Positions 21,001-33,982 of a stretch of DNA of 64,000 nucleotides are shown piece by piece. A program made the translations under genes and the position numbers. A model generated the notes under the pieces. The model was not told where the DNA came from and did no database searches. It worked only from the letters and a program-made list of their open reading frames with translations. Each line of letters starts with the position of its first letter. Within the stretch, counting starts at the first letter, position 1. Origin of the DNA: Limnanthes douglasii subsp. nivea (Eukaryota; Streptophyta; Magnoliopsida; Brassicales; Limnanthaceae); assembly GCA_036936605.1 (NCBI GenBank), contig JAUPFV010000005.1, forward strand, positions 46,334,742 through 46,398,741. The letters run 5' to 3'.

Positions 21001-22259
21001 GGTTAATAGGAAGTATCGATATTGTATGCAACAAGCCAATTATTCCATCTTCTGCTTCTCCTAACCGTATTATTCCTCATGTTGTAGAAATCCATAAAAA
21101 TCATTCAATTTCTTTAGTTTACATCTTGCAGATTAAATAAAGAAAACAATTTTATTTTCAGAAGTGCGTTTTGAGATAAAGAATACCAAAGATAATGTAG
21201 CATATTCATTCATTTTATCGAAAACGCGCGTTGCATGCTTTGGTTACCTAAAAAAATATAAGATAAGACCATTTTATAAAAGAATAAGAAAGAATCATGT
21301 GTCATTCAAAATTTCATCAATATAAAAAAACTCTATATGTTACTATGCTATAACTAATCAACTTTGAATGGTAAAACATGAGCTAGTTAACATCATATCC
21401 ATTTTGCAGAAACAAGTTAATCTATTTACACATGTGCAAAGTTTGTATCATCTTATTCTGCTATAATCTAGTGATGTAGCCATATTGGCACAAAACATTT
21501 GCCAAGATAAAAATTGACAAAATCCATTGTACCTAACTGAGCAGTGAGTAGATTTTCCAAAGGCGAACATTCTAAATGTGATGTGCAAAGTAGTTTGCAT
21601 GACCAATTATAAGTAGCGTATCTAAAAAGTAGCAGATCTTGTACATGCAGGATTCTCAAAACATAGCATGTGTGAAACTAATAATCAGTTTAGTAATTTA
21701 TCTCTACTAAGTAAAGCAATTGTTTCTTCATTATCTAAATCTGAATAAATCAAATAATCATAAAAATTAAGAAAAAAAAAACTGAAACCTTTTTTGTTGT
21801 ATCCATTACAGCTTGATGGTTCATAAGCTTTTGAGATTTCAATCAATATCATATCTGGATGACTGGATGCATTACCATACTTGTACTAAAAAAATTTAAG
21901 TATTTCATTACAAGTTATAGAGGAGAACTTTTCTTACAAGTTAAAAATTCATGTACGATTTTTGGTAAAAATGAAGAAAATATTAGGCCTACACAACTAC
22001 TAAATTTTGTTATTTCTTTCCATAATATTTTAGGCACAATTCTATGCCCTTACATCTTAAAAGATCAATTTAGAATCACTTAGAATCATATCCATTAGAA
22101 TCATTATTACATATTTTAGAACTGACTGTGTCTATTATACTATGCAAGTGTAAGGCTATAAACTAAAAGAGAAAAAATATAAGAAATTATTAACAACCGC
22201 ACCATGAATCAAACACTAGTAAAATCAAACACTACTAAAATGTTAGAGAAGATAAAAAA
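18001..22259. other. Intergenic DNA without recognisable genes
   Basis: Short frames here (for example near 18322, 20684 and 21859) lack recognisable domains and do not assemble into exons. A stretch at 20098-20330 has a TATAAATA at about 20240 and resembles LTR promoter sequence, but I could not define ends. Otherwise I see nothing. Confidence 0.6.
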
Positions 22260-22625
22260 AAATATCATACTAAATGGTGTGGATCTGATTGAGGGTAATT
22301 TAGTAAAATGTTTTGAGAATTCAATGTTTAAGGTGGAGTGTAGAGAGATAATCAAGGTGTGTGCTTGTATTAAATTTTGGTCACCCTCATTACTGAAAGT
22401 AGTTGTGGTATTTATACTTAATTAATGACCCATGGGCCTTTCAGGAAGAATTGTGGGCTTGGGTTAAGTTTAAGAACTCATTAGCCCAAGGTATGAAATG
22501 ACCAGCACCTAACTTAGTCACGTTCAACTAGTTTTACCCTATTCAGTATCTTATGATACTGGTTTAGTCCGAACTGTCCTTCAGATAGGGTTAAGCAGCA
22601 GTGTCAAAATTATCTGACCTCATCA
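22260..22625 (-). repeat. 3' LTR of element 2
   Basis: On the minus strand it starts TGATGAGGTC at 22625 after CTAAAAAGGCTAC, has TATAAATA at 22416-22409, and carries the AATTACCCTCA block near 22290. The far edge is approximate. Confidence 0.65.
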
Positions 22626-22986
22626 GTAGCCTTTTTAGATCTTGTAAAGAATCTTTGGAAGACCTAATGCATAAGAATATAAATTAACGCATTTCTAATG
22701 TGTCCTTCCGATCTGCCTCTGTATCCGAAATGAATAGATCACTTTTTTCTGTTAAGAATTTCAAGAGTCAACCCGATCGGATTTTGGTGGGACTGATTTT
22801 ACCGTTAAGAATTTCAAAAGTCTTTTTTTGATGTGGGACACGTCTCAGGCTCTGGTTCGACCTCTCAGCCATTTTTCTCCTAGATTCTCATACCTACTAG
22901 GCTAGAAAGTTACTTAGGGTGTAATCCCTATGCTTTATAACCCTTAATCATGGTTATGGCCGGTTCATCTTCCCCTAAGTAACCTC

Positions 22987-22992
22987 TTATAT
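22987..22992 (+). promoter_or_regulatory. TATA-like box of aORF copy 2
   Basis: TTATAT about 110 nt before the start codon at 23100, the same spacing as in copy 1. It is weaker than the TATAAATA of copies 1, 3 and 5. Confidence 0.4.
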
Positions 22993-23099
22993 TTTCACAG
23001 TTTTTTAAATCGATTTCAATGTTCTATTGTCTTCAAGAACACAAACACTTCTGGAGAGAGAAATCTTAGTAATATATTCGAATTGTGTCTGAGTAATTT

Positions 23100-25743
23100 A
23101 TGTTCACAGCCGGAAACGCACTGGTTAAAGGAGGTTGGCTGAATTTGTCTGAATTAAAGAAAGCGAGAAAAGTTGGAAGAGACGAGAGAATTGCAGCTGG
23201 TCTTCCTGTCTCTCCTGGTGAAGAAATAAATCGACCAACAGTAAACACCGATCAAGGTTCATCGTCATCAAAGACGTCTAAGGTCAGAAAATTACCATTT
23301 ATCCCAACCCTTTCACCTCTTCAATCAGGGTCATCTGTCCAAGAGTCTCAAAACCTCATCCTTAAATAAAAATATGTTTCCAGTGTTAGGAAACCTTCGC
23401 CCTTCATAGCCATGGGTTTGGATGTTGAGAAGTTTCCTGAGAAGAACACCCCTCGCCAAATAAATCGCCAATCCAAGGCTAAATCCACCCCTAGCTCTTC
23501 GAAACCTACTAGTTTGGAGACGATAAAGCCCCTAGCAGAAACTAAACCATCCGAACAGCAGTTCATCGTAATGGAAGAAACTATGGAGGATAGTATAGAA
23601 GATACTTCTTTTGAGGCGTCCAGACAGACAGAGGACACTGTAGCAGATCGGAAGGGAAAAATTAAAGTGGATCTATCCAATCCGGATGCACTTCCGGAGT
23701 GTCTGGAAGGGAAGGTGGGGCAAACTTTTAAAAAGTAAGTGTAAAGTACATGATAGCCCTCCAGAACATTGATTACGTGTACACCCATACTGCTGAGCTG
23801 GGTCGTATTTGAACAAAGTGGAGCTTCCCCGATTCTGTTAAAATGAGAATCCCAATCACCCCAGAGACTCTGATGAACTGCAAGTCTAATGAGCTGGTAA
23901 TATATACCGAGATGTTGAATTGGGGACTCTAGTTTCCCTTGGATCCAAAGATAGTCAGGTACTTTCACTTGATATAGTTATATCCAAGTCAGTTGAGTCC
24001 AAATGTATGGTACACTATGATGGTTCGCATAATGGCTTCAAGGCTGTCAAAGATCCCACTACCAATGAAGCAATTCGTTGCTGTGGCGAATCTGTGCAAG
24101 AACCACCACATTCCCTTTTACCATTACAATATGGGGAACAACTACACGGTAGTGAATGACTTACTGGAGTCCAAAAAACCATGGAGGACACAATTCTTGT
24201 TCATCAACAGAGGCTGGGAGAATGGGAAAAAGATAAAAATTGACTCTAATCAAAGCCAACTAACTAGTCGTTGGAAGAGTATAAGTAAGTTTCCCTTAGT
24301 CTTTTAAATACTATGTGGTTATTCTGAACTGACTTGTGTCTATTTTTCAGTTTTTCCAAAGAAGTTCTCAGACCATCTAGAGGCTGGCCAAAGCACTTGT
24401 GCTAAGTTAAACGCATGGGATTTGGATAAATGGGAGAATGGTTTCCACAACTGCTTTACCTCAGGGAACTTTGTGAGATCTTACCTGTGGAATACTACAG
24501 GGAGGAGGGACCTTACCTGGGAAAAACTGACCACTCCTCCTCCCGCAAATGTCATCTTCAAGAGAACTGAGGCTAAGGACACCAAGCTTTATGTGCCTTA
24601 CAGGGTCAAATCACATAGCCATCTGGACAAGATGAAGAATAAAATAAAGGAGAAAACCACAACAGACCCACCTCAACCAACTACCGAAGAGAGCGGTTCG
24701 AAGAATCAAGGAGGGATCAAATTTTTTTCTACTGGAAGCAGTCAAAGTTACCGTCAAAGAGGTTGGTGGATCAGACAACCCACCAAAGATTACAAAGAAG
24801 GATAAGAAGCGCAAGGCAAGAAGTGATGAAAAAGCTGTAAAGAATAAGAAATTCCACCCAACCTTTATTCCGAGCAGGCCACTACTGATGGAGAAGTAAA
24901 TCTTGATGCTTTTCAGAATATTAACATATACTTTAATGAACTGGACAAGTATGACTTTGCGAGACCTTATTGTCCTGCCAATTCAGCCAATGTTGTAACC
25001 CACAATGGTGAGACATACGTGATATCAAGTGAACAAGAAACTCTGAGTTATGATCTCTTAGGTTGAATCCGTCCGGTAGTCGACTTGGAAAGGAAAATGA
25101 GGGATCAAACCAGTGCCATAACTTCCCTGACTTCATAGAATCAAAGCTTGACGAACAGTCTTTCCGCCGCTCACCAAATGATAGAATATTTGAAGAAGGA
25201 AAAAGAGGATTGAGCTGGCAAACTGCTCAAGTTAGAAGAAATTTAAAAAGATCTCCAGACTAAGTATTTTGGACTGGAAACTTCTTCCTCTCATGATATC
25301 AAAGCTCTGAAGGAACAGCTAGAGGCTAAAGACAAAACTGTCAAGCTTTTATCCGAAGACAAATTCAATCTGGAAAATCTTCTTGCGAAGAAGACAGAGA
25401 AGAATACATCTCTAGTAAAGAAGCAAGCCGAAGAGATAGCTGCTGGAATAGAGAAGTATGCCTCTGGAGTGGTGAACTCATTGGAGAAAAAAATGATGAA
25501 ATCAAATCCGATATGGTATTACCAATTCATGATACTTTTCCAAAGAGGACTCTTGATCCTTTGTGGAAATTTGTGGAATACGTTGACCTCCATTTTCATA
25601 CGATGGCTGATGGTGATAAACACGACTACTCAAGTGGGGAAAATTCTGAGGACAACGAATGAGTTCGTGAGAGTTCAAGTGCTGAACTCAAAATTCCAAA
25701 AAAAGATGATGGTGATGAAAAGACCGAAGGGAATAAGCCCTAA
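23100..25743 (+). pseudogene. aORF copy 2: PF04195-like plus coiled-coil gene
   Basis: Starts MFTAGNALVKGGWLNLSELKKARK, nearly identical to copy 1. The central domain (23680-24280) carries NIDYVYTHTAELG, FPLDPKIVRYFHLI, IMASRLSKIPLPMKQF and FYHYNMGNNYTVV. An intron follows at about 24284-24350 (GTAAGTTTCC to TATTTTTCAG). The next exon has NAWDLDKWENGFHNCF and RSYLWNTTGRRDLTWEKL, where copy 1 has a stop at the Trp. After an in-frame TGA near 25065 comes a coiled coil, and an acidic tail ends GDEKTEGNKP with a stop at 25741-25743. Several stops (for example in the AELGRI* and WGL* segments) and frame changes disable it. It lies tail to tail with pol of its element. Confidence 0.75.
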
Positions 25744-26289
25744 AATTGTATTGTTATGCTGCGTGTTTTTTGTTAACAAACCAAATTCCTTGGATGGCCA
25801 AGACATTTCACTGTTTTACTTGTCTAACTTATGTTATGAAAACTCAAAGTCCTTGAATGGTCAAGGCATCTCTTAATCATGGATCGGTTTTATTCCAATC
25901 AGACTTTAATATCATATTTCCCTTTGCGCGAATTTCGTTTAACTCTTTACTGCTAATGTTTAAATAGCCTTTAATATTTTAAATATGTTAAGTAAGTGTG
26001 TTAAATAATTCCGACCACATATGTTTGACAAATGTGATCAAGTATTTAATGTATCCAATCACCTCAAACATGTTTGAGAGTTGGGTGTTTAATAAGTATT
26101 TAATATCCGACCACCTCACATTATGATTAAATAAATAAGAAATTAGTACTAGACTTTTGAAGAAGGCATAAGATATTATTGAAAAACTCGGACACCTCGT
26201 TAAAATCTCTCCGCGCCACCAGGTTAGGAAAGAGTATGCCCCCCTAATATTTACATTGACATTCAAAAATTAAATATTTACAAGAGAGT

Positions 26290-29200
26290 TTTATTCTAAG
26301 TATAACTTGAGATGTTCAAAGTTTCATGGATGCTTTAGTGTTCTTCCGTCTTTGTCTTGCAGTTCTTATGTTCTTAGTTTAATTTTCCCACCTACCATAT
26401 AAGGACCTTCCCAATTCGGAGCCAACTTTCTAAACTGTTTTTCCTTGGTGTGTAAACAGACTTTTCTTAAGACTTTATCCCCCAATTAAAAATATCTTCT
26501 TTTAACTTTTGAGGAAAATCTACTCCTCATAAAACCCTCGTAATGCACCATTCTCAAATATGCTTTAACTCTTCTTTCTTTAATCAAATCCAACTGATTC
26601 CTGACTGCCATATCATTTGCATGTTCAGAATAATTTTGGACTCTGTGAAACGGTAAAGTAGCTTTTATGGGAGTGAATGCATCCATCCTATAGACAAGGG
26701 CAAACGGAGATTCTTGTGTAACAACCCGAGGTGTAGTTCGGTAAGACCATAATACTTCTTGTAGATAACTTGGCCACTTTCCTGCAACTCCCTCCAGATT
26801 TTCTTCAGTCCGGACAAGATTCTGATTAGCAACTTTAACTTGTCCATTTGCTTGAGGGTGGAAAGGAGAAGAAAAGCAGTGTTGAATTCCTCTAGGGGTG
26901 CTGAACATTTCCATGTCTTTATTATCAAATTGTGGCCCATTATCTGTGGTAATCATTCGGGGAACCCCAAATATGAAACATATATTTTACAAAATGAATT
27001 TAATAATTTCCTTAGAAGTGGTTCTAGCTAAGGTTGCTGCCTCTATCCACTTAGAGAAATATTCAATAGCAACTATTATTGTTCGAAATCCACCGGATGC
27101 CATGGGAAGAGGCCCAACCGGATCCAGCCCCCATCTATCAAAGGGTATCGGTTCAAATATGGATTCCATAGGAACTACTGACACATAAATTTCATATCCA
27201 TATCTCTGGCAAAGATCACACTTTTTTACCATATCTTTAGCATCTGTCATTATGGTTGGCCAGTAGTACCATGCCAACAAAACTCTCCTGGTTAGGGCTT
27301 TATATCCACAGTGTGCAGAATATTCACCATCATGTAGTTCAGATAACAAAACTTGGGATTCTTCAAATCCTAAGCAACACAAGAGGGGTCTACTTAAAGA
27401 TTTCTTGTAAAGAATTTCTCTTAATACGAAGAAACCACGAGCCTTATACTTGATTTTATTAGCCATGGCTTTGTCTGGAGGCAAAATATCATGTGAAATA
27501 AGCTAAAGAATACCTCTAGTCCTTGGGTTGGATGGTTACTATGCTCATACTTTCTTCATTCTCTTTACATTTTTCTTGTCCTGTCTGTATTGATGAACAT
27601 TCTAACATCAGAATCCAAGGGTAAGATTCAAAATAAGCTATGGTTTCCAAAGAGTCTGCCACAATATTCTCCGATCTATGGATGTGTTCATAGTGGATAC
27701 TCTTGAAGCTTGCAGCAACTTCCCTCAACATAAGCAAGTATTTTATCAATTGTTCTTTATTTGCTTCAGATTGCCCTTGAGCATGTTGAATCAGTAAGTG
27801 GGAGTCACTCATTAATCGGGCTCTCCTGGCCCTACATATAAGGGCTAGCTTAAGACAACTATAGTTGCTTCATATTCAGATTCATTGTTAGAAGTCCTAA
27901 AACAAAACATATAGCCTGGTACATAGTATCAACATAGGGAAAAGTTAAACAAATTTCAGCCCCACATCCCATAGTACTAGATCCACCATCAGTTCGGACC
28001 ACCCATTCTTTTTTATACTGGTTCTCTGGTATCTATCCGGGAGATCTATCAACATGAAATTCTACCAAGAAATCGGCCACTGACTGGACTTTAATGGTTG
28101 TTTGGGGCGCAAAATCAATATCATAATCACTCAGCTTAACTGACCACTTGGTAATTCTGCTTGATACATCATATTTCTGAAGAACATTCTTCAAGGGAAA
28201 AGATGTTCGAACAACAATGAAATGAGCTTGGAAGTATGGTCTCATCTTTCTTGCTGCAATTACCAAGGTCAATGCTAGTTTTTCTAACTCCGGATATCTT
28301 CTTTCAGCATCTAACAGACTTTTTCTAATGTAATACACCGGACGAGGGTAATTATCCACCTCTCTTACTAGCATAACAATTATCGCATACTCTAATACAG
28401 CTAAATATATGTAGAGCTTTTCCCCCTCTACAAGTTTAAAGAGAGTCTTGGGCGAAGACAAATGCTTCTTGATTTCAAGAAATGCTTGATCACACTGTAG
28501 AGACCAATTAAAGTCTTTGGCATCATTTAACACCTGGAAAAATCGCGCACATTTGTCTGATGATCTAGAAATAAACCTGTTTAACGCAGCCAACCATCCG
28601 GTAAACCTTTGAACTTCTTTGGTGCTCCGAGGAGGATCCATTGCTAATAAAGCATTGAGATGATCCGGATCAGGTTGAATTCTTTTTTCACTTATTACAT
28701 AGCCCAAGAATTTTTCCAGATCGGACCTCAAAAACACACTTTTCAGGGTTTAACTTCAAATTCACAGCTTCTAAGTTGGAAAACATTTCTTGAAGGTCAG
28801 ATATATGCGCATCTTTCTCCAAACTCTTTACCATCATGTCATCTATATAAAGTTCTATATTTCTGCCAATCTGATTAGTGAAGGCTTTATTTACTAACCT
28901 TTGATAGGTGACCCCAATATTTTTTAATCCGAATGGTATTAATTTATAACAATGAAGACCTCTGTCCGTAATAAAAGTGGTATGGTCTTGATCCTTCGGA
29001 TCTACTTGTATCTGGTTGTACCCCGAAAATGCATCCATAAAAGACAACAACTTATTCCTAGAGGTAGAATCTACCAACTGATCTATCCGAGGAACAAGAT
29101 AGAGATCCTTAGGGCATGCCCTATTAAGATCAAGAAAGTCGATACACATGCGCTATTTACTATTCTTTTCTTAACTACAACAGGGTTGGCAGTCCACAAA

Positions 29201-31380
29201 AGTTACTGAGATTCTTTTATGTGGCCCATCTTGGTCAAACGATCAACTTCTTGAATAATCACATCAGTTTTTTCTTTAGAGAAAGACCTCATTCTCTGTA
29301 CAACTGGTGCAACATCAGTTCATATGGATAATTTATGACAAATAATATCAGATGGAACTCCGGTAACATTATTATTGCACCATGCAAAGACATGCTGATT
29401 ACTCATTAAAAATACAACAGCCTGTGTTTCAAACCTGGTGCCAACTTAGTCCCAATTTTAATATATTTCCCTTCAACGAGGGAATGGATTTCAACCTCCT
29501 CTATGGGTATCATGACACTGGGAGCCTCCATGGGATCATCAATTTTGTTCTCATCGGTGGAAGGCTCCAATAGCTGCTAATCTATGTTAACCTTGGCTGC
29601 CTCTACAGACTTAGAGGCAAGGGCCGTTGCATAACATTCCCTGGCTATCTTTTGACTGCTCCGAACAACACCTACTTGTCCATGGACAACATATTTCAAA
29701 AATTGATGGACCATAGAGGCCACAACATGCATTCTAGAGAGCAAAGACCTCCCAAATATTATATTGTTAGATGTTAGGCAATCAACCACAACAAACAGTA
29801 CTCTCACCATTTTTCTTAAAAGGTCATTTGCCCATCAATACCTCTTCTTTAAATTTCCCAATCACATATGCAGAACCCCCCGTGAAGCCCACGATGGTTC
29901 TGTTCGAACGTTGTATAACCGAAGGGTTCCTCATTTATTTGTAGGAGCTCAAAAATAAGATGTTTGTTGAACTGCCTATGTCAATTAGAATTCGACGTAT
30001 ATTATTTTCCCCTATTGATTCCCCTATTACCACAACGTATTCATGAGACCCTGCAATATATCTTAGGTAATCCTCATCGAAAACTATAAAAGGAGATGGG
30101 GTTTGATACAAGTCTGTGGACATTTTTCCATCCAACTGGGTGATCAAACTGTGGACATGCCTCACCCTTGATGAACTAGAAGGTGCAATCACAATATCCC
30201 CTCCAAAGATGGTTAGAGATTCAAAACATTTTATCAAACCGGAGATAGTTTTGGTTTTGTCTGTTATTACCCTTACCCGATTCCGACTCGGATCCTGATC
30301 AAGGTACTCAGAGTCTATATCAAACCTTTCAGTAATCACCATAGCATCTTCCTGTGTAGACGTTCCAGGATTTCTTGAAGGAGTAGTTCGGTGACTGTTG
30401 GCATTGGCTTGTGTATTATCCAGTCTGTCCCCCCTCGTTTTTTGACATATGCCCCCAACTTACCCTTCTCGATAAGGTTCTGGACCTCGTTTTTCAAGGT
30501 TATAAAATCATGGGTATCATGCCCTATGTCATTATGGTATTTGCAGAAACAGGTACTTTGGTTTTCTTTGAGGGATTGCAATGCTGCTGGCTTTCTAAAG
30601 TGCCCTTCGTTTTTAGTCTTGTCATAGATTGTAGCCACACTTTCCTCCAGTTCAGCAAACCACTCAGGTTGAACCTATGGTCCGCTCTTGATCTGATCTG
30701 TTGGTTCTGATTTTTGGTTAGACTGATTTTGCCTTGATTGGTTAGATCCTTGCCCAGTCTCATTTGACCTGTAACCGGACTGATTAGCAGCCGAAGGTGT
30801 AGATGCTGTAGTGGTGGACCTTATCTGGCGAGACACACTGGTATTTTTAGTCTCCTCCACATTGATTTGTTTCCTCTAACAACCCCCCCCCCCCGAAAGT
30901 CATGGCTTTCTTCCGGGTGACTGAATCAGCCAAGTTTCCTGGATTTAAACCTTGTCCGAGGGAAGAAATTGCAACTTGTTCGAAGAAATCTGTTAGCCCA
31001 TTGTTTGCATTCACAAATCGGCTGATGTACTCCTCCAAAGACTCATTTGGCTCATGAGCATAATGGATAATGGTATCCCCGTTACCCTTAAGCTTCTTGC
31101 TTCCAACGAACTGACTCCGGAAGGCAACCCAAAAAATATCAAAAAACTTTGTAGATCACTGAGGGAGACTATTATACCATTTGAGGGTGCTTCCCGTGAA
31201 GGTTTAGGAGAAGGCCCTACACAATAGACTATCGTCGTCACTGAAGTTCATCATGAAGTTCTTAAACTGTTCTAGATGGTTGTCCGAATCTCTACTCCCA
31301 TTATATTTCTCCATCTTAGAGCTGTCAAACCTCTTGGAAAGGTGTCCAGAGAGTATTTTCGTAGATAAATGCGATTGTCT
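26290..31380 (-). pseudogene. Dead gag-pol of element 2
   Basis: Recognisable pieces on the minus strand: gag (NHLEQFKNFMMNF, LKWYNSLPQ, EEYISRFVNANNG) at 31350-30850 with a run of 12 G near 30890; a CHxxxGHxT-like gag tail at 30560; a protease with LIDIGSSTNILF at about 29980, where the usual catalytic DTG reads DIG; a GRSLLSRMHVVAS segment at 29740; RT with YIDDM at about 28840; RNase H at 28500-28040; a second RNase H-like domain at 27950-27520; and integrase at 27484-26486. In the integrase the two Asp motifs remain (LDPVGPL, TTDNGPQFD) but the catalytic Glu is Lys (QVKVANQ). Frameshifts separate most pieces. The start region and 5' LTR are absent. Confidence 0.85.
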
Positions 31381-31599
31381 CCAGATCCTGTTACGACTAA
31401 AAACAATATTTTCATTCTGGTATGGTATTTTCTTTCATGTCTCTTTTGTTACTACTTTATCTATTATTTGAATTCCATATAGTTACAAATAAGACATGAA
31501 ACATTAATGTTGTCAATATGCAGTGCAAGTCAAAATTCAAACACTTGAGAAAAATTACCCTTGGGATATTATTCATTGTTCTCATATAATCAAACCTAT

Positions 31600-32953
31600 T
31601 TGGTCGTAAGTGGGTTTTCTCTGTAAAACTTTGTTCTGATGGCTTTTTGGACTGATATAAAGCTCGTCTTGTAGCTTTGGGAAACAAACAAGAATATTAG
31701 ATTGATTGAGAGGATAAGTTTTCTCATGTTTTCAAAATTACCCTAGTTCAAACCATCTTAGTTATTTTCACTTCATATTTGTGGTAGCTGCATCAAATGG
31801 ATGTGAAAGCTGCTTTTCTTCATGGTTATCTCCATGAAAATATTTATACAAAGCTTCATTCTGGTATGATTATTTTTTCTCCTCGTGATGTCTGTAAGCT
31901 AAGACATTCTCTATATGGGTTCAAGCAAGCATCATAGGGTTAGTTTAGGAAGTTTCTTCGTACACTTATTTCTTTCAATTTTTACACAAAGTTAATATAA
32001 CTCTCGCTATCTTTCCACATGTCTACATCGGGTATGTTATTCTCTTTGTTTATGTGGATGATATTATTATCATTGGTATTGACTATAGTTTAATTAATAA
32101 GCTTCAGCAGTTGTTACATGGAGCTTTTCATCTGAAAGATCTTGTCCATCTTATATACTTCTTAGGATTAGAAGTTCATCATAGGGAGAGTTGTATTTTT
32201 GTGAACCATTATAATTATAATCAGGAGCTAATCACTTTGTCCGTTTGGAGGACACTTCTTATGTTGATAGTCCTATGGTGGTAAGTTTCAAGTATAGGAA
32301 AGACGAACAGAACCTTTTAGATGATCATACTCTCTGTCGACGTGTGGTTGGGATTTTTTTCTACTTGACCACTACATTACCTGATATATCATATGTTATT
32401 CATCAAGTCCTCAGTTTATTTTTTCTCATCGACATCTTTACCTTATTGCAATTCGACGCATCATTCAATATCTTAGAGGTTCCCGTATTCGTGGTGTGTT
32501 TACTACTGGTTCATTCTTCAACTTGTTGTGTATATTGATGTTGATTTGGTTGGATGTTCAACTTGAAGGTGTAAGAAAGAAGATCGTGTTTCTAAATCAT
32601 CTATTTAAGCAGAGTAACGTATCATGTCAACTACTTGTTCTGAAATTATATTACTTCGCAGTTTTGTCAAGAAGTTTAGATGTCCTTAAACAACTTCTAC
32701 TCATCTTCATGTTGATAAAATTAGTGTATTCAGATTGTCACCAATCATGTTTTTCATGAACGCACCAAGTATACTGAAGTTTATTGTCATTCACTTTGAG
32801 ATATCTCAAAAATTCGGGTGATATCCCTTCCTCATATCTCTTATGATCCTCAAGTGGCTCATATTTTCACTAAAATTATAACTCGTCGGCGATATCAATT
32901 TCATGTTAGCAAATAGTTACTTGTTGACTTACCAACATTAATTTGAATGAGGG
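31600..32953 (+). pseudogene. Ty1/copia pol 3' fragment
   Basis: Fragments of copia RT in order: WVFSVKLCSDG and YKARLVALGNKQEY, then QMDVKAAFLHGYLHENIYTKL, LYGFKQAS, YVDDIIIIG (the catalytic YVDD box) and FHLKDLVHLIYFLGLEVH. The RNase H part follows (GIFFYLTTTLPDISYVIHQV), ending with RRRYQFHV near 32905. Frames change and stops are common. It is oriented opposite to the gypsy gag remnant it abuts at about 31.4-31.6 kb. Confidence 0.85.
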
Positions 32954-33130
32954 TATTAAAGGAAATAAACTAAATAATGAGGTATTATAATTTATTTAAT
33001 CAACCGATCTATTTAGTCAATAATTAGAGATGATTTTGTACAATTACCCCTAATCCTTTAAATCGTTAAAGATGCAAATTATTTAGTATTATAAAATTGA
33101 GTATTGGTGCCGCATCCAATTTTTCTATAC
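32954..33130 (+). repeat. Start of copia 3' LTR
   Basis: Follows TTTGAATGAGGG, a purine-tract-like block, and begins TATTAAAGG where a related copy at 59799 has TGTTAAAAATG. Similarity between the two continues for about 150 bp (AATCAACCGATCTATTTA and related words). The right edge is not defined. Confidence 0.55.
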
Positions 33131-33982
33131 CAATATTCATTATACTAAATATTCGGTACGGTTCAAATCTGTACATTTTATAACCATAATATGAAAACAA
33201 AACGCAACTAAAAAAAAGAAATATATATATATATATATATAATAATTACATAATATATTTTTTTATGTATTTACAAAATTAAAGGACATCAAATATATCA
33301 AAACATATATATATTTAAAATAAATATATAATATTTTTTAAAAATTTAATTAGTGCAAAATTAAACTAGAAAATATTGATGCATAATTGTTTTTTACAAT
33401 TTCAACAATTTTTATGAAAAATGCTATAACTTCAGTCTTTTATTTTTATTTTGATATGATATTGTTTGCTTAAAAAACTATAATTTTAGAAATTAAATTT
33501 TAAATATTCCCGATCAAAAAAGAATTATATCTAATTTTATCATATTAAAATATTAAATAAGATATATAATTTTAAAAAATATAATATAAAAACATTAAAT
33601 AAATAAAATATTCCACAAACCTTTTTGTCTTGATACTGCTTTGACATCCTACGTATCTGAATGTCCTACGGAAATGTTCACACCATCAATTTCGATAAAA
33701 CTTGATAATTTTTTTAATGTCCCTAACAAATCCTTTATTGGTGTCACTACTATATATTTTTAACAGTGACACCGAGTTTATCCTGCAAACATGTGCTATA
33801 TATACTTAACAGCGACACCGTGCGTATCCTGCATATATGTGCTTTTATGTGAATGTTCAAAGTACGGACACAACACACAATCCTGCTTCACAAAACACAT
33901 TTTTCCAACCAAGTAATTAACTTGGGTTCAGTATTCCAACTTTAATAAGATAGCGGATGTCGCTTCATCTTTGCAATGCGAG
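33131..33982. other. AT-rich intergenic DNA with a 46-bp tandem duplication
   Basis: No gene is visible. Two units of 46 bp at 33750-33795 and 33796-33841 share CTATATAT, TTAACAG, GACACCG and TATCCTGCA. The rest is AT-rich with a short (AT)n run near 33224. Confidence 0.7.

Larger units (their letters stand above)
22260..31390 (-). mobile_element. Second Ty3/gypsy element, degenerate, reverse orientation
   Basis: Reading the minus strand: gag from about 31390, protease, RT, RNase H, integrase to about 26290, the G-rich motif, then the antisense gene (plus strand 23100-25743), a purine tract and an LTR. The order is identical to element 1, so the two are one family. The 5' LTR and the start of gag are missing; gag is replaced near 31390 by Ty1/copia-type sequence. 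Many stops and frameshifts show it is old. Confidence 0.8.
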
